Origin: an uncultured Clostridia bacterium
Lineage (GTDB): Bacteria > Bacillota > Clostridia > TANB77 > CAG-508
DNA length: 10,916 bases
Direction: 5' to 3'
NCBI GenBank assembly: GCA_934169775.1
Contig: CAKPOI010000041.1
Location: 1-10,916, forward strand
The notes beneath the pieces are model-generated. The model was not told the origin of the DNA. It did not search any database and saw only the letters and a list, made by a program, of their open reading frames with translations. Shown in pieces: positions 1-6,002 of this stretch. A program made the position numbers and the translations under genes. Within the stretch, counting starts at the first letter, position 1; each line of letters starts with the position of its first letter.

Positions 1-76
1 GCGAAGTAGCTCAGTTGGCTAGAGCATTCGGTTCATACCCGAAGGGTCATGTGTTCGAATCACATCTTCGCTACCA
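1..76 (+). tRNA. tRNA-Met (CAT anticodon), 5' base cut off by the window edge
   Basis: The cloverleaf is complete except for the first base, which must be an A just outside the window to pair with T72. Acceptor stem GCGAAG (1-6) pairs with CTTCGC (66-71). The D-stem is GCTC/GAGC. The anticodon stem TTCGG/CCGAA encloses the loop TTCATAC with CAT at 34-36. The T-stem ATGTG/CACAT encloses TTCGAAT. CCA is encoded at 74-76. It looks like an elongator Met tRNA, but a CAT anticodon can also be initiator or a C34-modified tRNA-Ile; the first acceptor pair is A-T, unlike the mismatched initiator. It is the only plus-strand gene here. Confidence 0.95.
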
Positions 77-85
77 TTTATGTTG

Positions 86-118
86 AAAGCTATTTTAATG
101 ATAAATAGCTTTTTTTAT
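86..118 (+). terminator. Intrinsic terminator of the tRNA-Met
   Basis: A 10-bp perfect stem, AAAGCTATTT (86-95) with AAATAGCTTT (103-112), has a 7-nt loop and is followed by a run of T. It lies 9 nt after the CCA end of the tRNA. Confidence 0.8.
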
Positions 119-121
119 TTC

Positions 122-156
122 AAAAAAGATTAGCTATTGAAAAGCTAATCTTTTTT
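122..156. terminator. Bidirectional terminator hairpin between tRNA-Met and the DUF4364 gene
   Basis: A 14-bp perfect stem runs from AAAAAAGATTAGCT (122-135) to AGCTAATCTTTTTT (143-156) with a 7-nt loop. It has A-tracts on one side and T-tracts on the other, so it can work in both directions. On the minus strand it overlaps the last codons and the TAG stop (145-147) of the DUF4364 gene. Confidence 0.8.
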
Positions 157-690
157 ATCTTTTAATAAAATATCTAAAATTTGAGGATAAATCTTGGCTG
201 CATTTGAATTCCAGTTTTCTACAATTCTTTTCGCTCTTTCCCTAGATCCTGCAACTGTTCTTACCTCGAATATTGTTTCATTATTTTCTACTATTTTGCA
301 TTTTATGGTATAATCATTTTCATTTTTTGGAATAAATTCTGCTGTTACAGATGTTTCTTCTGCTATTGAAGATAATTCTTCTTTAAATATGTTATCTGCT
401 TTTAATTTTATTATTCCTGGTAGTACATCTTGTGTAAGAGATAATGCATTTTTTCCTTCAGATGTTATTTTTATAACTGTTTCATCTTCGTCTTTTGTTA
501 TTTCTCCTACTAGCTTTGTTTCTATTAAATCTGTTAATACTTGCTTAAAAAAGAAATAGTTTACATTATTTATTGATGTTACAATTTTATATAATCCGTT
601 TTCTATTATTCCATTTGATATTTGATTTAATAGATATAGTATAAGTACTTTATTTTCAGCTAAAGCAGTAGTATTATCTGAATTTGCCAT
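145..690 (-). CDS. DUF4364 family protein (winged-helix-like, unknown function)
   Basis: A 181-aa protein that I recognise as DUF4364, a family found mainly in Clostridia with no established function. The first ~75 residues read like a winged-helix fold (short helices around LILYLLNQISNG and NYFFFKQVLTDLIETKLV, then a beta hairpin ending in ITSEGK). That would suggest DNA binding or transcriptional regulation, but this is inference. The C-terminal half is mixed beta/alpha and ends in a conserved-looking helix (SRERAKRIVENW). I chose the ATG at 688-690 because AAGGAG (702-707) lies 11 nt upstream; an in-frame GTG at 700-702 would overlap that site and add only 4 residues. The gene lies 28 nt downstream of the small coiled-coil gene, probably in one transcript. 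Confidence 0.85.
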   Translation of the reverse strand: MANSDNTTALAENKVLILYLLNQISNGIIENGLYKIVTSINNVNYFFFKQVLTDLIETKLVGEITKDEDETVIKITSEGKNALSLTQDVLPGIIKLKADNIFKEELSSIAEETSVTAEFIPKNENDYTIKCKIVENNETIFEVRTVAGSRERAKRIVENWNSNAAKIYPQILDILLKDKKD

Positions 691-718
691 GTTAATACAC
701 ACTCCTTACTTTTTATAA

Positions 719-1015
719 TTACTCTCTTTCTTCTCCATCTTGCTCTATTTCTATTGTTTGCTCTGTTTTTTGATGATTCTCTTTATTTATAATATTTACT
801 TTTTTTACTTTTGGTATTTTTTCTTTTTGTGCTGTTTCAAAATTTTCAATCTTATATTTTTCCATCATCTCATTAATATGTTTATTTGATTTTTCTAATT
901 CTTTTTTTGTTTCTTCATCTATATTTTCCATTTTCTCTATATTTTCTTCTTCATTTGCTTTTGCATTACTAAATAATTGTTTTATAAAAGACATAATTCC
1001 TTCTTTATTTTCCAT
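719..1015 (-). CDS. Small charged coiled-coil-like protein of unknown function
   Basis: I do not recognise this ~98-aa protein. It has a short amphipathic N-terminus (MSFIKQLFSNAK after a few residues), then a long Glu/Lys-rich stretch that is probably helical or coiled coil, and an acidic end (EQDGEERE). It shows no signal peptide and no membrane segment. The start is uncertain. The open frame extends back to a GTG at 1088-1090, but that lies inside a promoter. The ATG at 1013-1015 is chosen here; the ATG at 992-994 (91 aa) is also possible, with GAAGGA close in front. A good AGAGGTG site (about 1047-1053) lies 30 nt before the chosen ATG with a small hairpin between them. It precedes the DUF4364 gene by 28 nt, so the two are probably co-expressed. 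Confidence 0.6.
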   Translation of the reverse strand: MENKEGIMSFIKQLFSNAKANEEENIEKMENIDEETKKELEKSNKHINEMMEKYKIENFETAQKEKIPKVKKVNIINKENHQKTEQTIEIEQDGEERE

Positions 1016-1080
1016 AATCTTACTTAAGGTTTCCTTTAAGTTTTTTTCACCTCTCTTATCTTTTTTTACCAACTGTGTAT

Positions 1081-1109
1081 AGTATAACACAAAAAAGCCT
1101 TAAAATCAA
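1081..1109 (-). promoter_or_regulatory. Promoter of the coiled-coil/DUF4364 unit
   Basis: The -35 box TTGATT (1104-1109), a 17-bp spacer and the -10 box TATACT (1081-1086) form a good sigma-A type promoter. Transcription would start near 1074, which excludes the GTG at 1088-1090 as a translation start. The -35 lies inside the loop and stem of the preceding terminator. Confidence 0.65.
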
Positions 1110-1118
1110 GGCTTTTTT
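1091..1118 (-). terminator. Terminator of the amine dehydrogenase gene
   Basis: AAAAAAGCCTT (1091-1101) pairs with AAGGCTTTTTT (1108-1118) around a 6-nt loop. It has T-runs on the minus strand and lies about 110 nt after the stop of the dehydrogenase gene. The A/T flanks make it symmetrical. Confidence 0.75.
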
Positions 1119-1229
1119 GCATTTCTTTTTTGTCGAATTTTGGAAAAATTTAGAGATATAAGTAAATATTTAATAATTTTGAATAAATATTTTTGTTTTA
1201 ACTAACTTGTATTATCTATAAATTATTAC

Positions 1230-2306
1230 TTATTTTACATATTCATTAAGTGGTTTTGTTCTGTAATTTAATTCTCCAAATTCTTCTGTTGGGACATATC
1301 CAGGTTTTGAATTTATAACATCTGGAATTCTGTTTACTATACTTGCACAAGTTAATTCAACTGTTGATGGTCTGTTTATTACTAATGTTGTGTTTGGTTC
1401 TCCTTCTACTGTCCATTCATTTTTATCAAATTCATCTGGTGCATATACTTTTCCTATACATTCACTTTCTATTGTTATTCCTTCTTCTGTCTCTGTTGTA
1501 ACTATTGCACTCATTCCTGTTGCTTGTCCTGCTTTAACTGTTGTTCCTAATGTTGATGATTCAATATCTTCTTTGTATGTTTGTGGAACTGTTTTTTGTG
1601 TTTGAGATTTTACTGTTAATCCTAATTTTGCACATAACCATCCATTTACATTCCACATATATGATGGTAAATATTTTCCACTATTTATTAACTCTTGTCT
1701 TTCTTCATCTGATATTCTATCTACTGATGCTACTTGTTTGTCAAATTCTTCTAATGTTAGTCCTGCTCCATGTGCTTTTGCTAATGCTATTCCATAATCT
1801 TCAACATTATAGCTTGAACTTCCTTTTATTTTTGTTATTTTATGTGTTGATCCTGCTATACTTGATATTAATTGTCCCCAATAGATGTCTTGATATCCAC
1901 TTCCTGTTATTGTGCATCCTGTTTGTTTTGCTATTTCATCTATCTTTTTAGTTGCTGTTGGGTTTGAATTCATTGGGAAAAATGCTTCTTCACATGTTGT
2001 TATTGCGTTAATTCCTAATTTTGCACATAACATTAATGCTTCTTCTACATCTGAGAATAAACTCATTGTTGTTACTATTACTATATCTGGTTTTGTTTCT
2101 TTTAACATTTCTTCTGCTTTGTCAATTGCTACTACTTTTATTCCTTTATTTTCTGTTCCTATAATCTCTCCTATGTCTTTTCCTATTACTGCTGGATTTA
2201 CGTCTACTGCTCCTACTATTTCTGCTCCTTTTTCATACACATATCTCATTGTGTATATACTCATCTTTCCAGTTCCATATTGAACTACTCTTACTTTTCT
2301 GTCCAT
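1230..2306 (-). CDS. NAD(P)-dependent amine dehydrogenase, 2,4-diaminopentanoate dehydrogenase-like
   Basis: A 358-aa cytoplasmic oxidoreductase. The N-terminal Rossmann fold shows VVQYGTGKMS (7-16) as the dinucleotide-binding turn, followed by VDVNPAVIGKDIG (34-46). Further along are DIVIVTT (74-80) and CEEAFFP (105-111). GSGYQDIYW (135-143) opens the catalytic half, which is of the dihydrodipicolinate-reductase/diaminopimelate-dehydrogenase type. The whole resembles the clostridial 2,4-diaminopentanoate dehydrogenase (Ord) family, which oxidatively deaminates 2,4-diaminopentanoate in ornithine fermentation, and its relatives annotated only as amine dehydrogenases. None of the other ornithine-pathway genes is adjacent, so the true substrate is open and I give no symbol. 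Start: AAGGAG sits 9 nt before the ATG. It has its own promoter and terminator, so it is probably monocistronic. Confidence 0.75.
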   Translation of the reverse strand: MDRKVRVVQYGTGKMSIYTMRYVYEKGAEIVGAVDVNPAVIGKDIGEIIGTENKGIKVVAIDKAEEMLKETKPDIVIVTTMSLFSDVEEALMLCAKLGINAITTCEEAFFPMNSNPTATKKIDEIAKQTGCTITGSGYQDIYWGQLISSIAGSTHKITKIKGSSSYNVEDYGIALAKAHGAGLTLEEFDKQVASVDRISDEERQELINSGKYLPSYMWNVNGWLCAKLGLTVKSQTQKTVPQTYKEDIESSTLGTTVKAGQATGMSAIVTTETEEGITIESECIGKVYAPDEFDKNEWTVEGEPNTTLVINRPSTVELTCASIVNRIPDVINSKPGYVPTEEFGELNYRTKPLNEYVK

Positions 2307-2363
2307 AAAAAATCACTCCTTATTTTTTTATTTTGTTTTGCCTTAAACGTTGTCCGCATATAG

Positions 2364-2393
2364 ATTATATACTAATTTTTATTTTTTATTCAA
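2364..2393 (-). promoter_or_regulatory. Promoter of the amine dehydrogenase gene
   Basis: TTGAAT (2388-2393), an 18-bp spacer and a perfect TATAAT (2364-2369) lie about 60 nt upstream of the ATG. They leave a short leader that carries the AAGGAG site. Confidence 0.7.
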
Positions 2394-2430
2394 TAGTTTT
2401 TAGAAAATTTTTATAAATAAGTTTTTTGGA

Positions 2431-2573
2431 GACGGGAAGCTGATGCTTTTAGGGACAGTGCTTTTGGGGACGGAGCAAAAAAACATTACCTAGAGGCAAT
2501 GTTTTTATTCCTCCGTCCCCAAAAGCACTGTCCCTAAAAGCATCAGCTCCTGTCCCTAATATCAGCTGTCCTT
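2431..2573. repeat. Palindromic intergenic element with 38-bp perfect inverted repeats
   Basis: The arms at 2438-2475 and 2511-2548 are perfect reverse complements over 38 bp. Each contains GGGACAGTGCTTTTGGGGAC or its complement. Pairing continues for about 6 bp (GACGGG with CCTGTC) past a single bulge. Another degenerate unit, CTGTCCCTAATATCAGCTGT, follows directly at 2550-2569 and repeats the CTGTCCCTAA...TCAGCT pattern of the right arm. The element fills most of the gap between mtnN and the dehydrogenase promoter, and it is much richer in G+C than its surroundings. It resembles the dispersed REP/MITE-like GGGAC repeats of clostridial genomes. That link is inferred from memory, not from a search. 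Confidence 0.75.
2477..2508 (-). terminator. Terminator hairpin nested inside the palindrome (end of mtnN)
   Basis: AAAAACATT (2479-2487) pairs with AATGTTTTT (2498-2506). CC/GG add two inner pairs past a mismatch. Runs of A before and T after make it usable in both directions. On the minus strand it follows the mtnN stop by about 75 nt. Confidence 0.65.
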
Positions 2574-2579
2574 AATTCA

Positions 2580-3275
2580 TTACAATTCCTTTAAAAATTC
2601 TTTTAAAATGTTTGCACATCTTTTTGATGCTAATTCTATAAATTGTTGGTATGTTACTTCGTTTTTTCCATTTGGAGTATCTGATATACTTCTTATTACT
2701 ATAAATGGTACATTGCATAATGAGCATACTTGTGCGATTGCTGCTCCTTCCATTTCTACACATTCTGCATTAAATTTAGCATATATTTTGTCTCTCATTG
2801 GTATTTCTGTGCAAAATATATCTCCTGATGCTATTACACCTTTTTCATAATTATATACTCTTTCTTCTTGATTTCCTATTGCTTCTTCTATTTTGTTTAT
2901 TAGGTATTCGTCTGAATATATTTTATCTCCTACCCCTGGTATATATCCTTTTGTATGTCCAAATGCTGTAATGTCAAAGTCATGTTGTACAAGAGTTTCT
3001 CCTATTACTATATCTCCTATATTTAACATAGGATTTAATCCTCCTGCTACTCCTACATTTATTATGTAATCTGGTTTGAAGTTATCTATTAGGATTTGTG
3101 TGGCTCTTGCTGCATTTACTTTTCCTACTCCTCCTTTTACTAATATACATGTTTTTTCTTTTATTTTACCTTTTACAAATGTTAATTCATATATTTCTTT
3201 TCTGTCTTCTTCTTTCATCTCTTCTAGTATTGATTCAAATTCCTCTTGTTCGGCTGCTATTATTCCTATTTTCAT
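2580..3275 (-). CDS. mtnN: 5'-methylthioadenosine/S-adenosylhomocysteine nucleosidase
   Basis: A 231-aa cytoplasmic enzyme of the usual MtnN/Pfs length. It hydrolyses methylthioadenosine and S-adenosylhomocysteine to adenine plus the ribosyl product, serving methionine salvage, removal of methyltransferase inhibitors, and the LuxS/AI-2 branch where present. It begins MKIGIIAAEQEE with Glu12 in the catalytic place. GGVGKVNAA (48-56) and VGVAGGL (74-80) are the phosphorylase-fold signatures. VEMEGAA (173-179) includes the catalytic Glu174 and substrate-binding Met/Glu. SISD (196-199) supplies the catalytic Asp, equivalent to Asp197 of the E. coli enzyme. AAAGGA lies 8 nt before the ATG. The gene stands alone: the L12 terminator is upstream and the palindromic element immediately downstream. 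Confidence 0.95.
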   Translation of the reverse strand: MKIGIIAAEQEEFESILEEMKEEDRKEIYELTFVKGKIKEKTCILVKGGVGKVNAARATQILIDNFKPDYIINVGVAGGLNPMLNIGDIVIGETLVQHDFDITAFGHTKGYIPGVGDKIYSDEYLINKIEEAIGNQEERVYNYEKGVIASGDIFCTEIPMRDKIYAKFNAECVEMEGAAIAQVCSLCNVPFIVIRSISDTPNGKNEVTYQQFIELASKRCANILKEFLKEL

Positions 3276-3366
3276 ACTTTTAATCCTTTCCTATATATGT
3301 ATTTGTTGTAATGTTTTTATATTTAAAGCAAAAAAGTTTCATATTGTTTCCTATAATAGAACAAAA

Positions 3367-3505
3367 GCGGACATTAATAACATTAGCACTTATTAGAACA
3401 TTTTAAAGTCCGCGTCTTTGTTCGTGCGCGAAATTTGCAAAGCAAATTTCTGTGCATCGTTATTATTTATATCCTAGAAAGTTCGAAAAACTTTCCTAGG
3501 ATATA
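3367..3505. other. Structured gene-free region between mtnN and rplL
   Basis: The 277-bp gap 3276-3552 holds no gene. It contains three separate inverted repeats: GCGGAC (3367-3372) with GTCCGC (3408-3413); GAAATTTGC (3430-3438) with GCAAATTTC (3442-3450) around AAA; and a 16-bp stem with one bulged C (3468-3483 with 3489-3505, loop CGAAA). None except the following rplL terminator has a T-run, so these do not look like simple terminators. Part of it is locally G+C-rich. I see no convincing mtnN promoter; a weak TATTAT lies on the minus strand near 3350. Confidence 0.5.
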
Positions 3506-3545
3506 AAAAAGGCTAAATACAGTTTTGCACTGCCTTTTAGCCTTT
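3505..3545 (-). terminator. Terminator of the ribosomal protein operon after rplL
   Basis: On the minus strand AAAGGCTAAA and TTTAGCC pair (3536-3545 with 3511-3517). An extra CAGT/ACTG pairing lies inside the loop, and TTTTTT (3505-3510) follows. It lies 7 nt after the rplL stop. Confidence 0.9.
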
Positions 3546-3552
3546 ATAAAGA

Positions 3553-3918
3553 TTATTGAAGTTCGATAACAGCTCCAACTTCTGTAAATTTTGCTTTTAA
3601 TTCTTCTGCTTCGTCTTTTGAAACATTTTCTTTTACTGTTTTTGGTGCTCCATCTACTAATTCTTTTGCTTCTTTTAATCCTAATCCTGTTGCATCTCTT
3701 ACAACTTTGATAACTTTGATTTTTTGATCTCCAGCTTCTTTTAAAACAACATTGAATGATGTTTTTTCTTCTGCTGCAGCTCCTGCTGCTGCTCCAGCTG
3801 CTGGTGCAGCTGCTGCTACTGCTGATACTCCAAATTCTTCTTCAATTGCTTTTACTAAATCTGCTAATTCTACAACTGTCATTTTTTTGATTTCTTCAAT
3901 CATTTCTTCTTTACTCAT
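3553..3918 (-). CDS. rplL: 50S ribosomal protein bL12 (L7/L12)
   Basis: A 121-aa stalk protein, the usual length. The N-terminal dimerisation and L10-binding helices are at 1-30 (EEMIEEIKKMTVVELADLV). The Ala/Gly hinge is at about 33-50 (AAAAPAAGAAAGAAAEE). The C-terminal factor-binding domain includes IKVIKVVRDATGLGLKEAK and ends GAVIELQ. It forms dimers on uL10 and recruits translation GTPases. AGGAGG lies 8 nt before the ATG. It lies 61 nt downstream of rplJ. It ends the operon: a strong terminator follows instead of rpoB. Confidence 0.98.
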   Translation of the reverse strand: MSKEEMIEEIKKMTVVELADLVKAIEEEFGVSAVAAAAPAAGAAAGAAAEEKTSFNVVLKEAGDQKIKVIKVVRDATGLGLKEAKELVDGAPKTVKENVSKDEAEELKAKFTEVGAVIELQ

Positions 3919-3979
3919 TTTATAATCCTCCTAATTTTTATTTGTGATTTTCTATCACTTTTTATAATTTTTATTTTAA

Positions 3980-4525
3980 TTAAGCTTCTGCTGGTGCTTC
4001 AGCTACTGGTGCTGCTTCTGTTTCAGCTCCAGATTCTTTTTGAATTCTAACTTGATCAAGAGCAACTGCAAATTTTTGAATATTTGCCAATAATGCTCCA
4101 GCAAGCATAGATAGTAATGTTTCTCTTGAAGGTAATTTTGCTATTGCTATGATTTCTTCTGCTGTCATTACTTTTCCTTCAATTACACCACCTTTAATTT
4201 TATAGAAGTCGTTAGATTTTGCAAAATTATATATTGCTTTTGCTGGTTCTAAGTAGTCTTCTTTTCCTAAAATAACTGCTGTTGGTCCTTCTAGTTGTTC
4301 TTCTAATCCTTCGATTCCTGCTTCTTGTAATGCTCTTCTTGTTATATTATTTTTTATAACTCTATAGTCTGCATTTACATTTCTAACATCTGTTCTTAAT
4401 TTTGTTACGTCTTCTACATTGATTCCTCTGTAATCTGCAAGAAGTATTAGTTTTGATTCTTTCATTTCATTTGCTAATTTTGTTACTTCTTCTTTCTTTT
4501 GGTTTAGTATTTTTTCACTTGCCAT
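3980..4525 (-). CDS. rplJ: 50S ribosomal protein uL10
   Basis: A 181-aa ribosomal stalk base protein that binds 23S rRNA and anchors bL12 dimers through its C-terminal helix. The recognisable L10 core includes LILLADYRGINVEDVTKLR, YRVIKNNITRRAL and EGPTAVILGKEDYLEPAK. The C-terminal helix (about 134-165, ETLLSMLAGALLANIQKFA) is the bL12-binding segment. An Ala/Glu-rich tail (ESGAETEAAPVAEAPAEA) makes it slightly longer than many homologues. GGGAGGTG lies ahead of the ATG. It is preceded by the L10 leader, through which the L10-L12 complex represses its own synthesis. Confidence 0.98.
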   Translation of the reverse strand: MASEKILNQKKEEVTKLANEMKESKLILLADYRGINVEDVTKLRTDVRNVNADYRVIKNNITRRALQEAGIEGLEEQLEGPTAVILGKEDYLEPAKAIYNFAKSNDFYKIKGGVIEGKVMTAEEIIAIAKLPSRETLLSMLAGALLANIQKFAVALDQVRIQKESGAETEAAPVAEAPAEA

Positions 4526-4570
4526 TTTTTATTTTCACCTCCCAGTTTCTTGTGTAAGTTTATAATGTAT

Positions 4571-4618
4571 TTTATTTATTAATATTTATACTTTAAAATT
4601 TAAATATTAATAAATAAA
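4571..4618. repeat. 18-bp A/T-only perfect inverted repeat in the rplJ leader
   Basis: The arms at 4571-4588 and 4601-4618 are perfect complements over 18 bp, made only of A and T, with a 12-nt loop. The 3' arm lies where the U-tract of the adjacent attenuator hairpin would be. The two structures therefore share sequence and could compete. Confidence 0.7.
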
Positions 4619-4658
4619 TGCCATTCTTATTTTACTACATAGGTAATAAGAATGGCAT
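4605..4658 (-). terminator. Attenuator-like hairpin between the L10 leader and rplJ
   Basis: A 14-bp perfect stem, ATGCCATTCTTATT (4618-4631) with its complement (4645-4658), has a 13-nt loop. On the minus strand it is followed by a U-rich, interrupted run (TTTATTTATTAATATTT). A 6-bp hairpin, CATGTA (4656-4661) with TACATG (4668-4673), overlaps its foot and could act as an alternative structure. It probably sets the ratio of rplJL to upstream transcripts (inference). Confidence 0.6.
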
Positions 4659-4684
4659 GTATATATTTACATGTTATTTTTTTC

Positions 4685-4777
4685 TTGTTACCTAGGTAGG
4701 TCTTAGCATCTGCTTAATTTGTATATATAAACCTTTTATAATATACTTTTAAGTTTTTGCCTACTGTCTCTGGCGAC
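4685..4777 (-). promoter_or_regulatory. L10 leader (autoregulatory RNA of rplJL)
   Basis: The rplA-rplJ gap is 267 nt. On the minus strand it starts, 16 nt after the rplA stop, with GCCAGAGACAGTAGG. GTAGG (4760-4764) pairs with CCTAC (4696-4700), and CTTAA (4749-4753) with TTAAG (4713-4717). These enclose an asymmetric internal loop containing AGATGCTAAGA, typical of the L10 leader kink-turn. In this known family, free L10-(L12) complex binds the leader and represses rplJ-rplL. Confidence 0.85.
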
Positions 4778-4792
4778 ATATTTAATTTATAA

Positions 4793-5479
4793 TTATTTTT
4801 GGTCTATGAATAAGCTTGGCCCCATTGTTGTTGCTACAGCTACACTCTTAATGTATTGTCCTTTTGCTGCTGCTGGTTTTGCTTTTATTATTGCATTTAT
4901 TATTGTTTCATAGTTTTCTACTAATTTATCTGTACCAAATGATACTTTTCCAAATCCTAAGTGAATAATGTTTGTTTTGTCTAATCTGTATTCAACTTTA
5001 CCAGATTTGATTTCATTTATTGCTTTTGTTACATCCATTGTAACTGTTCCTGATTTAGGGTTTGGCATTAATCCTTTTGGTCCTAATACTTTTCCTAATC
5101 TTCCTACTACACCCATCATGTCTGGTGTTGCAACTACTACATCATAGTCAAACCAGTTTTCATTTTGGATTTTTGGTATTAATTCTTCTGCTCCAACAAA
5201 GTCTGCTCCTGCTTTTGTTGCTTCTTCTGCTTTTGGTCCTTTAGCAAATACTAAAACTTTTTGTGTTTTACCTGTTCCATTTGGAAGTACTACTGTACCT
5301 CTAACTTGTTGGTCTGCATGTTTTGAATCTACACCTAATTTTACATGCAATTCAACAGTTTCGTCAAATTTTGCTTTTGGCATTTTTTCGATTACTTCAA
5401 TTGCTTCTTTTATGTTATATTGTTTTCCTGCTTCTACTAATTTTGCACTTTCTGCATATCTTTTTGTTTGTTTTTTCAT
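4793..5479 (-). CDS. rplA: 50S ribosomal protein uL1
   Basis: A 228-aa protein of normal length that forms the mobile L1 stalk near the E-site and helps release deacylated tRNA. The family signature GRLGKVLGPKGLMPNPK is present mid-protein. Both lobes are intact: the N-terminal AESAKLVEAGKQYNIKEA and the C-terminal IKSVAVATTMGPSLFID. I chose the ATG at 5477-5479 because AAAGGAGG (5487-5494) lies 7 nt upstream. A longer in-frame reading back to 5527 would translate the ribosome binding site and add 16 atypical residues. It lies 61 nt downstream of rplK. Confidence 0.97.
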   Translation of the reverse strand: MKKQTKRYAESAKLVEAGKQYNIKEAIEVIEKMPKAKFDETVELHVKLGVDSKHADQQVRGTVVLPNGTGKTQKVLVFAKGPKAEEATKAGADFVGAEELIPKIQNENWFDYDVVVATPDMMGVVGRLGKVLGPKGLMPNPKSGTVTMDVTKAINEIKSGKVEYRLDKTNIIHLGFGKVSFGTDKLVENYETIINAIIKAKPAAAKGQYIKSVAVATTMGPSLFIDQK

Positions 5480-5540
5480 TTTTTTACCTCCTTTGGTTCT
5501 AACGAGTATTTTTCTGTACTCTCCCACTTATAATTTTTTA

Positions 5541-5969
5541 TTATTCTGTTACTACAACTCCCATGCTTCTTGCAGTTCCTTCTACCATGCTCATTGCTGT
5601 TTCTAATGAAGCTGCGTTTAAGTCTGGCATTTTTTGTTCTGCTATTGCTTTTACTTGCTCTTTTGTTATTTTAGCAACTTTTTCTCTGTTTGGTTTTCCT
5701 GAACCTTTTTCGATTTTTATTGTTTTTTTGATTAATACTGCTACTGGTGGTACTTTTGTTATAAATTCAAAAGATTTATCTTTGTATACAGTAATTACTA
5801 CTGGGATAATCATTCCTGGTTGATTTGCTGTTCTATCATTGAATTCTTTTACGAATTGCATGATGTTTACACCACTTGAACCTAATGCTGGTCCTACTGG
5901 TGGAGCTGGTGTTGCCTTTCCAGCTTCTATTTGTAATTTGATAATATTACTAATTTCTTTTTCTGCCAT
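5541..5969 (-). CDS. rplK: 50S ribosomal protein uL11
   Basis: A 142-aa protein that binds the GTPase-associated region of 23S rRNA. The N-terminal domain has the expected PAPPVGPALGSSGVNIMQF, with the PP pair of the thiopeptide-antibiotic contact region. The C-terminal RNA-binding domain has GSGKPNREKVAKIT and ends in TARSMGVVV. I chose the ATG at 5967-5969. AGGAGGTG (5979-5986) precedes it, and an in-frame GTG at 5979-5981 is part of that site, so it is not a likely start. It lies 33 nt after nusG. Confidence 0.97.
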   Translation of the reverse strand: MAEKEISNIIKLQIEAGKATPAPPVGPALGSSGVNIMQFVKEFNDRTANQPGMIIPVVITVYKDKSFEFITKVPPVAVLIKKTIKIEKGSGKPNREKVAKITKEQVKAIAEQKMPDLNAASLETAMSMVEGTARSMGVVVTE

Positions 5970-6002
5970 TTTTAATGGCACCTCCTTCTTGTTTTTTGAC
6001 TT

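Noticed and set aside
1541..1951. Long Leu/Phe-rich plus-strand open frames here and at 8574-9074, 9078-9296, 9595-9798, 9871-10095 and 10231-10581
   Set aside because: They come from T-rich antisense of minus-strand genes or of AT-rich gaps, lack ribosome binding sites and read as hydrophobic low complexity rather than real membrane proteins.
2431..2573. CRISPR-like repeats
   Set aside because: The repeats are inverted arms plus one degenerate direct unit, without regular spacers or cas genes.
5480..5527. N-terminal extension of rplA by 16 residues
   Set aside because: It would translate the AAAGGAGG site of the normal start; without it the protein has the standard uL1 length.
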